This document shows positions 7,089 through 14,134 of a stretch of 31,408 nucleotides of DNA, in pieces. The stretch lies in NCBI GenBank assembly GCA_038238015.1, contig JBBRYA010000039.1, forward strand, positions 1 through 31,408, in the 5' to 3' direction. Both the position numbers and the translations under genes were made by a program. Origin of the DNA: DASQFQ01 sp038238015 (GTDB lineage: Bacteria; Actinomycetota; Thermoleophilia; Solirubrobacterales; Solirubrobacteraceae). Numbering within the stretch: the stretch's first letter is position 1; each line of letters opens with the position of its first letter. Below the pieces are notes generated by a model. It was not told the DNA's origin. It ran no database searches and worked only from the letters and a program-made list of their open reading frames with translations.

Positions 7089-7667
7089 ATGCCCGTGACC
7101 GTCAGCGACACACTCGCCAACACCACCCGCGCCGCGCACGACGTCGGCCTCGCGGCTTGGCTGGGTGGGGCGATGTTCGGCAAGTTCGCGCATAACCCGT
7201 CGCTCGTGAAGATCTCCAGCCACTCCGAGCGCGGCAGCGTGGCCAACGCCGCATGGAACGGCTACAACCTGATCAACGCCACCGGTCTGGGCGCGGCAGC
7301 GCTGGGCTGGGGCGCCGCCCGGCTCACCGAGGCAAGTCCGGCGAACCTGTCCGGGCGCGAGAAGGCGCTCTCGACCGCCAAGGACGGGCTGATGGCAGCG
7401 GCCGTCGTCACCGGCATCGCGAACATGGTGCAGGGCGCCCGCCTGGCCAGGCAGGCCCCCGACGGGGCGGTGCCGGTGGAGACGGGCACGAAGCCGGCCG
7501 CGGAGACACCGGCCCAGGCGGCGAAGATCCAGCGCAGCCTCGAAACGCTGGGCAACCTCAACCTGGTTTCGGGCGTCGGGCTGGTGGCGGTCAACGCGGT
7601 CCTCGCGCAGACCAACCACAGCCGTCCCGCCAAGCGGCGCGCGCTGACCCGCTTCTCGGCCCGCTGA
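7089..7667 (+). CDS. Conserved hypothetical protein with hydrophobic helices
   Basis: 192 residues from ATG 7089, which has one of the clearest ribosome-binding sites in the window (ACGGAGGAATTCCC before the ATG). I do not recognise a family. The N-terminal third is TVSDTLANTTRAAHDVGLAAWL and then GGAMFGKFAHNPSLVKIS. Glycine/alanine-rich hydrophobic segments follow (about residues 63-78, 98-115 and 160-176), and the tail is basic (KRRALTRFSAR). This fits a small protein peripheral to or embedded in the membrane. No catalytic motif is evident. It is a single-gene unit: a GC-rich hairpin without a T tract follows at 7711-7736. The strong translation signal suggests high expression. Confidence 0.7.
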   Translation: MPVTVSDTLANTTRAAHDVGLAAWLGGAMFGKFAHNPSLVKISSHSERGSVANAAWNGYNLINATGLGAAALGWGAARLTEASPANLSGREKALSTAKDGLMAAAVVTGIANMVQGARLARQAPDGAVPVETGTKPAAETPAQAAKIQRSLETLGNLNLVSGVGLVAVNAVLAQTNHSRPAKRRALTRFSAR

Positions 7668-7710
7668 ACGGGCGGGCCCTCGCGTCGGGAACCGCACGTC
7701 CGATCACCGA

Positions 7711-7736
7711 CTCGCCGGGTGTGTGAGCCCGGCGAG
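7711..7736 (+). terminator. Hairpin after the 192-aa gene
   Basis: CTCGCCGGG and CCCGGCGAG form a perfect 9-bp stem around an 8-base loop. No T tract follows, which is common for actinobacterial terminators. It could instead act in the leader of the glycosyltransferase operon, which starts 14 bases downstream. Confidence 0.5.
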
Positions 7737-7750
7737 CGGGATAGGCGGTA

Positions 7751-8824
7751 GTGCAGAACGTCATGTCCGCCATCCGCGTCGCCTCGATTCCCGCTGGACA
7801 CGTCTACGTGCGCCACCTAAGCGATCCGGACGGCGACGACGGCGTCAGCCGGCTGGCTGACCCGCCGCCTGCCGACGGGGTCAAGGTCCCCGGCGGCTGG
7901 TGGCCTCCGGTGATGCTCGACGCCGGGTGGATCCGGGCCAACCGCGACGCCTTCGACGTCTTCCACGTGCACTTCGGGTTCGACAGCAAGACCCCCCGCG
8001 AGCTCGAGTCGGTGACCGCCGCCCTGGACGACGCCGGGGTCCCGCTCGTGGTCACCGTCCACGACCTGCGCAACCCCCACCACGACGACGTCGCGCTGCA
8101 CGACGCGCAGGTGGGGGTGCTGATGGCGCACGCGGCCACGGTGCTGACGCTCACGCCGGGTGCGGCGCGCGTCATTGAGGCTCGCTGGGGGCGCCGCGCC
8201 GAGGTCCTGCCCCACCCCCACGTGGTCGGCCGCGAGCTCCTGGGACGGCCGCGCGCCGGGGGCAAGGAGCTCGTAGTCGGCCTGCACGCCAAGAGCCTGC
8301 GGGCGAACATGGACATCCTCGCCGTCGCGGGCGTGCTCTGCGAGTCCGTCGCCGAGCTGCCGGGCGCCCGCGTGCGCATCGACGTGCACGACGAGATCTT
8401 CGATCCGGCCAACCATTGGTACGCGCCGGAGGTCGGGGCCGAGCTTCGCCGGCTCGCCGCCGCGCACCCCGGCACCGATCTCCGGATCCATCCGTACTTC
8501 AGCGACGACGAGCTGTGGAGCTACCTCTCGGAGATCGACGTCTCCGTCCTGGCCTACCGGTTCGGGACCCACTCGGGCTGGCTGGAGGCGTGCCACGACC
8601 TCGGGACGACGGTGCTTGCCCCGACCTGCGGGTTCTACGCGCAACAGCGGCCGTGCCTCTCCTATGGGCACGGCGACGACGGCCTGGACGCCGAGTCGCT
8701 CGCCGGCGCCGTCCGGTTGGCGTACGCCGAGCGGCCCGCGTGGCAGGCCGACCCGCACGCGCGCCTGCAGGAGCGGCGGGAGCTCGCCGCCGCCCACGAG
8801 GCGATCTACCGGAAGCTGCTGTGA
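7751..8824 (+). CDS. GT-B fold glycosyltransferase (first of four)
   Basis: 357 residues from GTG 7751; an ATG at 7763 is an alternative and neither has an ideally spaced ribosome-binding site. The two-domain GT-B pattern is visible. The N-terminal Rossmann half has DVFHVHFGFDSK and then PLVVTVHDLRNPHH; the C-terminal half opens at KELVVGLHAKSLRANMD. It ends with a donor-site region, SYLSEIDVSVLAYRFGTHSGWLEACHDLGTTVLAP, where the usual E-x7-E motif is altered. The sugar donor and acceptor cannot be inferred. The stop overlaps the next start (GTGA), so it is coupled to the second glycosyltransferase. There are no membrane segments; it is probably cytoplasmic, acting at the inner membrane face. 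Confidence 0.8.
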   Translation: MQNVMSAIRVASIPAGHVYVRHLSDPDGDDGVSRLADPPPADGVKVPGGWWPPVMLDAGWIRANRDAFDVFHVHFGFDSKTPRELESVTAALDDAGVPLVVTVHDLRNPHHDDVALHDAQVGVLMAHAATVLTLTPGAARVIEARWGRRAEVLPHPHVVGRELLGRPRAGGKELVVGLHAKSLRANMDILAVAGVLCESVAELPGARVRIDVHDEIFDPANHWYAPEVGAELRRLAAAHPGTDLRIHPYFSDDELWSYLSEIDVSVLAYRFGTHSGWLEACHDLGTTVLAPTCGFYAQQRPCLSYGHGDDGLDAESLAGAVRLAYAERPAWQADPHARLQERRELAAAHEAIYRKLL

Positions 8825-9897
8825 ACGCCATGCGGGTCGGCATCATCGCGGCGGCGCGCTTCCCGATCGCCGAGCCGTTCGCCGGTGGCCTCGAGGCGCA
8901 CGTGTGGGGACTCGCCGACGGGCTGCGCCGGCGTGGGCACAGCGTGACCCTGTTCGCCGGACCCGGCTCTGACGCTCGGCTCGGCGTGGAGATCCTCGAT
9001 CTCCGCCTGCCTCGGATCAGCGACGCGGCGCGTGCGGACGTGAGCATGAGCGCGCCTGAATGGCTCGACGAGCACCACGCCTACCTCGATCTGATGCTGC
9101 GCCTCGCCCGCGACGGCGAGCGCTTCGACGTGGTGCACAACCACAGCGTCCACCACCTGCCCGTCGCCATGGCGCCGACGCTGAGCATGCCCATGGTCTC
9201 GACGCTGCACACGCCGCCCACCCCGTGGCTGGAGTCGGCCATCCAGGCGAGCGGCGCGACCAACGTGACCTTTGCCGCGGTGAGCCTCCACACCGCCGCC
9301 GCGTGGCGGCATCTGCTCCCGGGTGCACGGGTGGTTCCAAACGGGGTCGACATCGAGCGCTGGAACCCGGGGCCGGGCGGTGGCCCGCTCGTGTGGTTCG
9401 GGCGGATCGCGCCGGAGAAGGGGACGCATTTGGCCATCGACGCCGCCGTGCTCGCAGGCCGGCCGCTGCTTCTCGCGGGCCCGATCGCCGATCGCGCCTA
9501 CTACGACGCCGAGGTCCTGCCGCGCCTGGCCACGCTCCCCGACGTCCGGTACCTCGGCCACCTCTGTCACGACGAGCTCGTCCACCTCGTCGGCGCGGCG
9601 ACGGCCGTGTTGGTGACGCCATGCTGGGACGAGCCCTACGGACTGGTGATCGCCGAGGCCCTCGCCTGCGGGACGCCGGTCTGCGGCTTTGCGCGCGGCG
9701 CGCTCGGCGAGGTCGTCGGCGAGGACTGCGGGCTGCTCGTGGAACCCGGCGACGTCGCGGCGCTCGCCCGGGCGATCCTGCGCGCACCAGCGCTCTCCCG
9801 CCTGTGCGCGCGGCGCCACGCGGTGAGCTCGTGCTCCTTCGAGCGGATGGTCGAAGGCTACGAGGAGCTCTACGACGACCTGATGGTCGCGGCGTGA
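8821..9897 (+). CDS. Glycosyltransferase family 4 (second of four)
   Basis: 358 residues from GTG 8821, which overlaps the preceding stop. A canonical GT4 enzyme: the acceptor-domain motif GGLEAHVWGLADGLRRRGH, FDVVHNHSVHHLP and STLHTPPTPW, followed by the second domain with VVPNGVDIERWNPG, the phosphate-contacting WFGRIAPEKGTHLAIDA, and the donor-binding EPYGLVIAEALACGTPV with both glutamates of the E-x7-E motif. These enzymes are retaining transferases using nucleotide sugars. The C-terminal helix crosses back as in other GT-B proteins. The stop overlaps the GTG of the third gene. The family is certain; the product is unknown. Confidence 0.92.
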   Translation: MNAMRVGIIAAARFPIAEPFAGGLEAHVWGLADGLRRRGHSVTLFAGPGSDARLGVEILDLRLPRISDAARADVSMSAPEWLDEHHAYLDLMLRLARDGERFDVVHNHSVHHLPVAMAPTLSMPMVSTLHTPPTPWLESAIQASGATNVTFAAVSLHTAAAWRHLLPGARVVPNGVDIERWNPGPGGGPLVWFGRIAPEKGTHLAIDAAVLAGRPLLLAGPIADRAYYDAEVLPRLATLPDVRYLGHLCHDELVHLVGAATAVLVTPCWDEPYGLVIAEALACGTPVCGFARGALGEVVGEDCGLLVEPGDVAALARAILRAPALSRLCARRHAVSSCSFERMVEGYEELYDDLMVAA

Positions 9898-10910
9898 TCG
9901 GCTACTACGTCCATCACGTGGGCGACGGGCACCTGACGCGCGCAGGGGCGATCGCGAACGAGCTCGGGAGGGCGGTGACCGGGCTCTCCTCGCGCCCGGC
10001 GCCCGGCTCGTGGAACGGCGACTGGATCGAGCTCCCCCGCGACGACGACGTCGCCCTGCCGGCCCGCGCCACCGCCGGCGGCGCGCTGCATTGGGCTCCG
10101 GTCCACCACGCGGGCCTGCGAGACCGCATGGCCGAGATCGCTGCATGGGTGCGGCGCGCCCGCCCGCAGTTGCTCGTCGTCGACGTGTCGGTCGAAGTCG
10201 CGGTCTTCGCTCGCCTGCTGGGCGTCCCGGTCGTGGTGATGGCCATGCCCGGGAACCGCGAGGACCCGGCCCACCAGCTCGCCTACCGGGTCAGCGACGC
10301 CATCCTCGCGGCCTGGCCGGCGTGGGCCGAGCCGATGGAGGGAGCCGCGCCGTGGCGCGACAAGCTCCATCCCACGGGCGCGATCTCGCGCTTCGACACG
10401 CGGCCCGCCCCCGCGCTGCCGGCCGCCGGCGGCGGCCGCGTGCTCGTCCTGTCCGGCACCGGCGGGACGGTGCTGACCGAGGACCATGTCGACGCCGCCG
10501 AGCGGGCGACGCCGGGCTGGCGCTGGGACGTGCTCGGCCCGCCCCGCGACCGCTGGGAGCTCGACCCCTGGGAGGCGCTGGGCCGAGCCGACGTTGTCGT
10601 CTGCCACGCGGGCCAGAGCGTCGTCGCAGAGGTGGCGGCCGCCCGCCGGCCCGCGGTGGTCGTGCCCCAGGACCGCCCGCACGGCGAGCAGCGCGCCACC
10701 GCCGACGTGCTCGCGAGCGCCGGCCTCGCCGTGGTCCGGCCGCAGTGGCCGGCCGCGGCGCAGTGGCCCGCGATCCTGGCGGAGGCGGTTCGCACCGGCG
10801 GCGAGGGCTGGGCGCGCTGGTCGGCCGGGGGCGGCGCCGGGCGGGCCGCCGCGGTGCTCGAGGCGCTGTGCGGCGTCGGCGTCCCGGAGGCCGCGTGCGG
10901 ACCGCGGTGA
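9894..10910 (+). CDS. MurG/GT28-like glycosyltransferase (third of four)
   Basis: 338 residues from GTG 9894 (GTGA overlap with the previous stop). The N-terminus, IGYYVHHVGDGHLTRAGAIANEL, is the glycine-rich loop of MurG/GT28-type enzymes. Further support comes from PQLLVVDVSVEVAVFARLLGVPVVVM, a second-domain start GGRVLVLSGTGGT, and a donor-site motif ADVVVCHAGQSVVAEVAAARRPAVVVPQ. The HAGQ-E-A-RP-VP pattern is the GT28 C-terminal signature. It probably transfers a nucleotide-activated sugar onto a lipid or glycan built by its three neighbours. Its 3' end overlaps the fourth gene by 16 bases. No truncation is seen. Confidence 0.82.
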   Translation: MIGYYVHHVGDGHLTRAGAIANELGRAVTGLSSRPAPGSWNGDWIELPRDDDVALPARATAGGALHWAPVHHAGLRDRMAEIAAWVRRARPQLLVVDVSVEVAVFARLLGVPVVVMAMPGNREDPAHQLAYRVSDAILAAWPAWAEPMEGAAPWRDKLHPTGAISRFDTRPAPALPAAGGGRVLVLSGTGGTVLTEDHVDAAERATPGWRWDVLGPPRDRWELDPWEALGRADVVVCHAGQSVVAEVAAARRPAVVVPQDRPHGEQRATADVLASAGLAVVRPQWPAAAQWPAILAEAVRTGGEGWARWSAGGGAGRAAAVLEALCGVGVPEAACGPR

Positions 10911-11722
10911 TCACGATCGCGGCAGGGCGTCGGAGGCATCTTGAACGGCAATGCGAGGGCCTGAGCACGTCCGTCACCCGGGCGGATGAGCACGTTGTGG
11001 TCGCCATGCGGCACTCCGACGTGCCCGCCTACGAGCGAACCTGCGGCCCCGGAACGGAGGTGCTCGACCTGCCGGGGCCGGAGCTGCCGCTGCCGCTCGC
11101 CCGTGCGCGCAACGCCGGTGCCACCCGCGCGCTGGAGCGCGGCGCGGAGCTGCTGGTGTTCCTCGACGTGGACTGCATCCCCGGGCCGACGCTGCTCAGC
11201 CGCTATGCGGACGTCGCGCCGGGGGCGGGTCCGGCGCTGCTCTGCGGGCCGGTCGCCTACCTCGAGCCCGCCCCTCCGGGTGGCTACGCGGGCGCCGATC
11301 TCGCCCCGCTCGGGCGCCCACACCCCGCCCGGCCCGTGCCCGGCGAGGACGAGGTGCGCGCCGACGGCGACCACCGGCTGTTCTGGTCGCTGTCGTTCGC
11401 CACCACCGTGACGACCTGGCGGCGCCTCGGCGGCTTCTGGGAGGGCTACACCGGCTACGGCGCCGAGGACACGGACCTCGGGGAGCACGCACGGCTCGCC
11501 GGCATCGAGCTCTGCTGGGTCGGCGGCGCGTGGGCCTTCCACCAGCACCATCGGACGAGCTCCCCGCCCGTCCAGCACCTCGACGACATCCTCCTCAACG
11601 CCGAGCGCTTCCACCGCCGGTGGGGCTGGTGGCCGATGGAGGGCTGGATCGAGCAGTTCGCGAGCATGGGGCTCGCGCGCAAGGACCGGGCCGGCCGCTG
11701 GATCGCAGCGGCCGGCGGCTAG
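10895..11722 (+). CDS. GT-A glycosyltransferase family 2 (fourth of four)
   Basis: 275 residues. GTG 10895 is preferred because GGAGG lies 5 bases upstream and homologues begin MRTAV; GTG 10907 would reproduce the GTGA overlap seen at the two junctions before it. The GT2/GT7-like core is clear: the N-terminal strand AVITIAAGRRRHLERQ, LPLPLARARNAGA, the metal-binding FLDVDCIPG (Asp-x-Asp), and the C-terminal FWSLSFATTVTTWRRLGGFWEGYTGYGAEDTDLGEHARLAGIEL with the acidic Glu-Asp-Thr-Asp catalytic region. It is the only GT-A enzyme of the operon, so it probably starts or ends the glycan. A hairpin follows at 11781-11805. Confidence 0.88.
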   Translation: MRTAVITIAAGRRRHLERQCEGLSTSVTRADEHVVVAMRHSDVPAYERTCGPGTEVLDLPGPELPLPLARARNAGATRALERGAELLVFLDVDCIPGPTLLSRYADVAPGAGPALLCGPVAYLEPAPPGGYAGADLAPLGRPHPARPVPGEDEVRADGDHRLFWSLSFATTVTTWRRLGGFWEGYTGYGAEDTDLGEHARLAGIELCWVGGAWAFHQHHRTSSPPVQHLDDILLNAERFHRRWGWWPMEGWIEQFASMGLARKDRAGRWIAAAGG

Positions 11723-11780
11723 GCGAAACGCGGCAGGATCTCGCGCGCGCCCTCGCGATCAGCCCGGGCCAGGCGGAAAT

Positions 11781-11805
11781 ACCTGCCGCCGCCGGCACGG
11801 CAGGT
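11781..11805 (+). terminator. Hairpin terminator after the glycosyltransferase operon
   Basis: ACCTGCCG and CGGCAGGT form an 8-bp stem with a 9-base loop, followed by two more T residues. It lies 58 bases after the last glycosyltransferase stop, a plausible rho-independent terminator. Confidence 0.5.
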
Positions 11806-11807
11806 TT

Positions 11808-11930
11808 CAAGTCCAACGAGGACGCGACGCACGAGAAGGGCGAGTCCGCGGCGCGCGAGAAGGCCGAGGACTCCGGGCAGCTGCCGCCCGGCGGCCCCGG
11901 TGACCACGACGGTCGCCCGGACGGAGGCTC
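11808..11930 (+). pseudogene. Possible degenerate upstream copy of the small charged protein
   Basis: In frame with 11809 the translation NEDATHEKGESAAREKAEDS resembles the start of the small protein encoded at 11931 (NTDPAHEKAESAKREAQEQQ). It continues as GQLPPGGPGDHDGRPDGGS. No start codon is visible and the frame runs on without a stop into the next gene. It looks like a decayed tandem copy, but the segment is short and low in complexity. Confidence 0.35.
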
Positions 11931-12053
11931 GTGCCCAACACCGATCCCGCGCACGAGAAGGCCGAGAGCGCGAAGCGCGAGGCCCAGGAGCAGCAGTGGA
12001 AGTCGCAGGGCGGCTCCACCGCCACCCCGCCCGCGAGCAGCTCGAGCCAGTAG
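11931..12053 (+). CDS. Small charged protein, 40 aa
   Basis: GTG 11931 is preceded by GGAGG (11923-11927) at ideal spacing and opens a 40-codon frame ending in TAG. The N-terminal half is strongly charged and helical (DPAHEKAESAKREAQEQQWK); the C-terminal half is a Ser/Thr/Pro-rich tail ending SSSSQ. I do not recognise a named family. The repeated HEK-E-AKRE pattern and the degenerate copy just upstream support real coding. Small helical, hydrophilic proteins of this kind often relate to desiccation or stress; that is a guess. Confidence 0.5.
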   Translation: MPNTDPAHEKAESAKREAQEQQWKSQGGSTATPPASSSSQ

Positions 12054-12142
12054 CTCGATGATCCCCACCCGCGCGCCCGCTCCTCCGCCGGAGGGTTGCG
12101 GGCCGCAGGGGCCGGATCAGCGAGGCGGCCGGCCCGGCCGCC

Positions 12143-12148
12143 TATAGT
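12143..12148 (+). promoter_or_regulatory. -10 box (TATAGT) of the DUF2188 gene
   Basis: TATAGT lies 38 bases before ATG 12187. It leaves a leader of about 30 bases containing the ribosome-binding site AAGGAG (12172-12177). No -35 consensus is visible. Confidence 0.45.
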
Positions 12149-12186
12149 CAGGGTCCTTGACCAATCTGGGGAAGGAGCAGCGTCCC

Positions 12187-12408
12187 ATGGCGCGCGGATC
12201 GGTGCACACCGAGCCCAGGGGTTGGCTCTGGGTCAACGTGGTGGAAGGCGGGGACGAGTTGTCCAGCCACCGCAGCAAGCAGGAGGCGGTGGACCGCGGT
12301 CGCGAAGCAGCGGCCAGCGCCCGCACCGATCATGTCGTGCACGACCGTCTCGGCACGATCGAGTCGCGCGCCAGCTACGCGGAGGATGCCCTGCCACCGG
12401 CGGGCTGA
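12187..12408 (+). CDS. DUF2188 family small protein
   Basis: 73 residues from ATG 12187, chosen because AAGGAG sits 9 bases upstream; a TTG at 12157 lies before this site. The pattern is DUF2188: a short strand with GWLWVNVVEGGDE, a helix with HRSKQEAVDRGREAAAS, then VVHDRLGTIESRASYAEDALPP, matching the family's hydroxyl-rich VVH-G-I-SYG-DP ending. DUF2188 proteins are small single-domain proteins of unknown function, widespread in soil actinobacteria and rhizobia. It is monocistronic: it has its own promoter, and the next gene is convergent. Confidence 0.75.
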   Translation: MARGSVHTEPRGWLWVNVVEGGDELSSHRSKQEAVDRGREAAASARTDHVVHDRLGTIESRASYAEDALPPAG

Positions 12409-12561
12409 CGCCACGAGGAGGTAGTTGCGCTTCTCGCTGAGCTGGTCGCGCGGCTTCACGGTGTCACGGGTATCTCGACCTCGTCCCCGACCAACCGACA
12501 ACGAATTCGCGGTGACCTGACTGAGCTCTGCGGGCCAGGGTCCGCGGCCTTACGCGTCGCG

Positions 12562-13224
12562 CTACTGAGCGCTGCCCGCCCTGCCGGCGGCGCGCCCGCG
12601 GACCCGGCCGGCCTTCGGAGCGGCGGGATCGGCCGCGTCTGCCGAGAACGGCAGTGCCCGGAAGAGCATGATCACCAAGCCGACGTCGATCGGCTCGGCG
12701 TGCGGGTCGCCGGCGCGCTCCAGGCGCTCCTGCGCGCCGGCCTCGATCCGCTCGACGTCCTCCAGCCACCGCTTGGTCACCCCCGCCAGCTCGCTGCGGC
12801 CCAGCTCGTCGAGCTTGAGCGCGGTGCGGGTGATGTGGGCGTCGGCGTCATCGAACCCGCCGGCCGCGGCCGAGCGGTGGGCGTACTCGCCGATCTGGCG
12901 CAGCATCGCGCTCAGCAGGCGCTGCTTGGCCGCAGGCTCCAGGCCCTCCCACGCCTCGTCGGTGAACCCGGGGTGCTCGAGCGCCTGGTAGTAGTGCTCG
13001 GTGGCGCCGCGGCGCTGGCGCGTGGACACGAGCTTGACCAGCCCGAGCTGCTCGAGGGTGCGCACGTGGTAGGCCACCGTGCCCAGCGACGCGTCGAGCT
13101 GCGCGCTCAGGCGGACGGGGCTGCTCGCGCGCTCCTCGAGCATCGCCAGGATCCGGATGCGCAGCGGATGCGCCAGCGCCCTGACGTAGCGGGGATCATT
13201 GATGTTCGTAACGGGCTTCACCAC
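12562..13224 (-). CDS. ArsR-like winged-helix transcriptional regulator
   Basis: 220 residues from a GTG at 13224. The N-terminal 90 residues are an ArsR-type winged helix: DPRYVRALAHPLRIRILAMLEER, then SPVRLSAQLDASLGTVAYHVRTLEQLGLVKLV as the recognition region, then a wing (RQRRGATEHYYQAL). The C-terminal part (about 95-190) is helical and probably a dimerisation/sensor region; the last 30 residues are Ala/Arg/Gly-rich. No metal-binding cysteines are visible, so a metal sensor is unlikely. It is transcribed after the methyltransferase with a 25-base gap. An inverted repeat around its start (13210-13242) may be its operator. Confidence 0.82.
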   Translation of the reverse strand: MVKPVTNINDPRYVRALAHPLRIRILAMLEERASSPVRLSAQLDASLGTVAYHVRTLEQLGLVKLVSTRQRRGATEHYYQALEHPGFTDEAWEGLEPAAKQRLLSAMLRQIGEYAHRSAAAGGFDDADAHITRTALKLDELGRSELAGVTKRWLEDVERIEAGAQERLERAGDPHAEPIDVGLVIMLFRALPFSADAADPAAPKAGRVRGRAAGRAGSAQ

Positions 13225-13242
13225 TCAGAACCGTAACCCGTT
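13210..13242. promoter_or_regulatory. Inverted repeat overlapping the ArsR-like gene start
   Basis: AACGGG (13210-13215) and CCCGTT (13237-13242) are inverted and flank the start codon; GTAAC occurs next to both arms in the same orientation. On the minus strand a possible -10 box (TACGGT, 13230-13235) lies between the arms. This is a good place for autoregulation. The site is inferred from symmetry only. Confidence 0.35.
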
Positions 13243-13249
13243 TCAACGC

Positions 13250-14074
13250 TCAGGGGCGACCGATCATGCGCTCACCCCCTTCGTGCGAACGCGTGTCGGC
13301 GAGGCAGGCCACGTAGACGCTCTTGGTGTGCACGAGCTCGTCGAGCTCTGACTCGATGACGCCGCCGCTCCGCTGACCGTGGACGGCGAGGACGCGCATG
13401 CCGGCGCGGGCAACCGCCCCGGCGATGTGCTCGGCGGCCCAGTGGCGCTGGCGGTGGCGGCTGATCGTCCGCTGCCAGGCGCCGTCCTCTGCTTCGGCGA
13501 AGACGTGCACGGTGGCATGGGCCAGACCTCCGCTGGCCAGATCCGGCGGCGTCTCGCCGTGCCAGGCGAGGAACAGGTCCTCCGCCTCGGTCACCCAGTC
13601 GCTCGCGAACGCGTCGCGGTACATGCCGAGGGTGTTGAGGTCCCACACCGCGACACCGCGGCGGTCGAGGTTGGCGGCGATGCCGTGCAGCGCGGCGTCG
13701 AGCTCGGACGGCGAGAGCAGGTAGTTCAGCGCGTCGTCGAGGCAGGTCACGAGGTCGAAGGACCCCAGGCATGGCAGCCGGCGCATGTCGGCCGCCAGCA
13801 GCCGCGCCGCCGGGGCCTTGGCCCCGGCCCGCGAGAGCATCTCGCTTGACGCGTCGCACCCGGTGACCTCGTAGCCGCGGCGCAGCAGCGGCAGGAAGCT
13901 CTTGCCGGTGCCGCAGGCCACGTCGAGCAGGCGCTTCCCGCGCAGCCCGTGGGTCCGCGCGAGCAGCTCGAGCGCCGGGACCCAGCGGTCGTGGCAGTAG
14001 TCGGCGGTCAGCGCGTCGTAGGCGAACGCAAGGCTGTCGTAAGCGTTCACTGGCTCGAGTGCGAGAGCGGTCAT
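13250..14074 (-). CDS. Class I SAM-dependent methyltransferase
   Basis: 274 residues from ATG 14074; an upstream TTG at 14101 would add 9 residues and would place the start very close to the divergent sigma-factor promoter. The SAM-binding fold is clear: YDSLAFAYDALTADYCHDRW as the lead-in helix, motif I LLDVACGTGKSFLPLLRRG, motif II VTGCDASSEML, and motif III with SFDLVTCLDDALNYLLSP. The C-terminal region has the GVAVWDLNTLGMYRD block seen in methyltransferase_25-type enzymes. The substrate is unknown. It precedes the ArsR-like regulator on the same strand and is divergent from the sigma factor. Confidence 0.87.
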   Translation of the reverse strand: MTALALEPVNAYDSLAFAYDALTADYCHDRWVPALELLARTHGLRGKRLLDVACGTGKSFLPLLRRGYEVTGCDASSEMLSRAGAKAPAARLLAADMRRLPCLGSFDLVTCLDDALNYLLSPSELDAALHGIAANLDRRGVAVWDLNTLGMYRDAFASDWVTEAEDLFLAWHGETPPDLASGGLAHATVHVFAEAEDGAWQRTISRHRQRHWAAEHIAGAVARAGMRVLAVHGQRSGGVIESELDELVHTKSVYVACLADTRSHEGGERMIGRP

Positions 14075-14119
14075 GACTACTTGACCCGTGCGAGTACTCA
14101 ACCGGTTTCATCGGCTGTC

Positions 14120-14125
14120 TACGCT
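14120..14125 (+). promoter_or_regulatory. -10 box (TACGCT) of the sigma-factor gene
   Basis: TACGCT is followed by 9 bases and then GTG 14135, so the transcript probably has almost no leader. There is no ribosome-binding site before the GTG, in agreement with leaderless translation. Confidence 0.4.
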
Positions 14126-14134
14126 GATCGTGAT

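Noticed and set aside
8806..10146. 446-codon minus-strand frame across the glycosyltransferases
   Set aside because: Low-complexity Arg/Ala/Pro content and it lies opposite two well-supported genes.
12409..12561. Small minus-strand frame starting VKPRDQLSEKRNYLLVA
   Set aside because: The first residues look protein-like, but the rest is antisense to the DUF2188 gene and no ribosome-binding site is visible.
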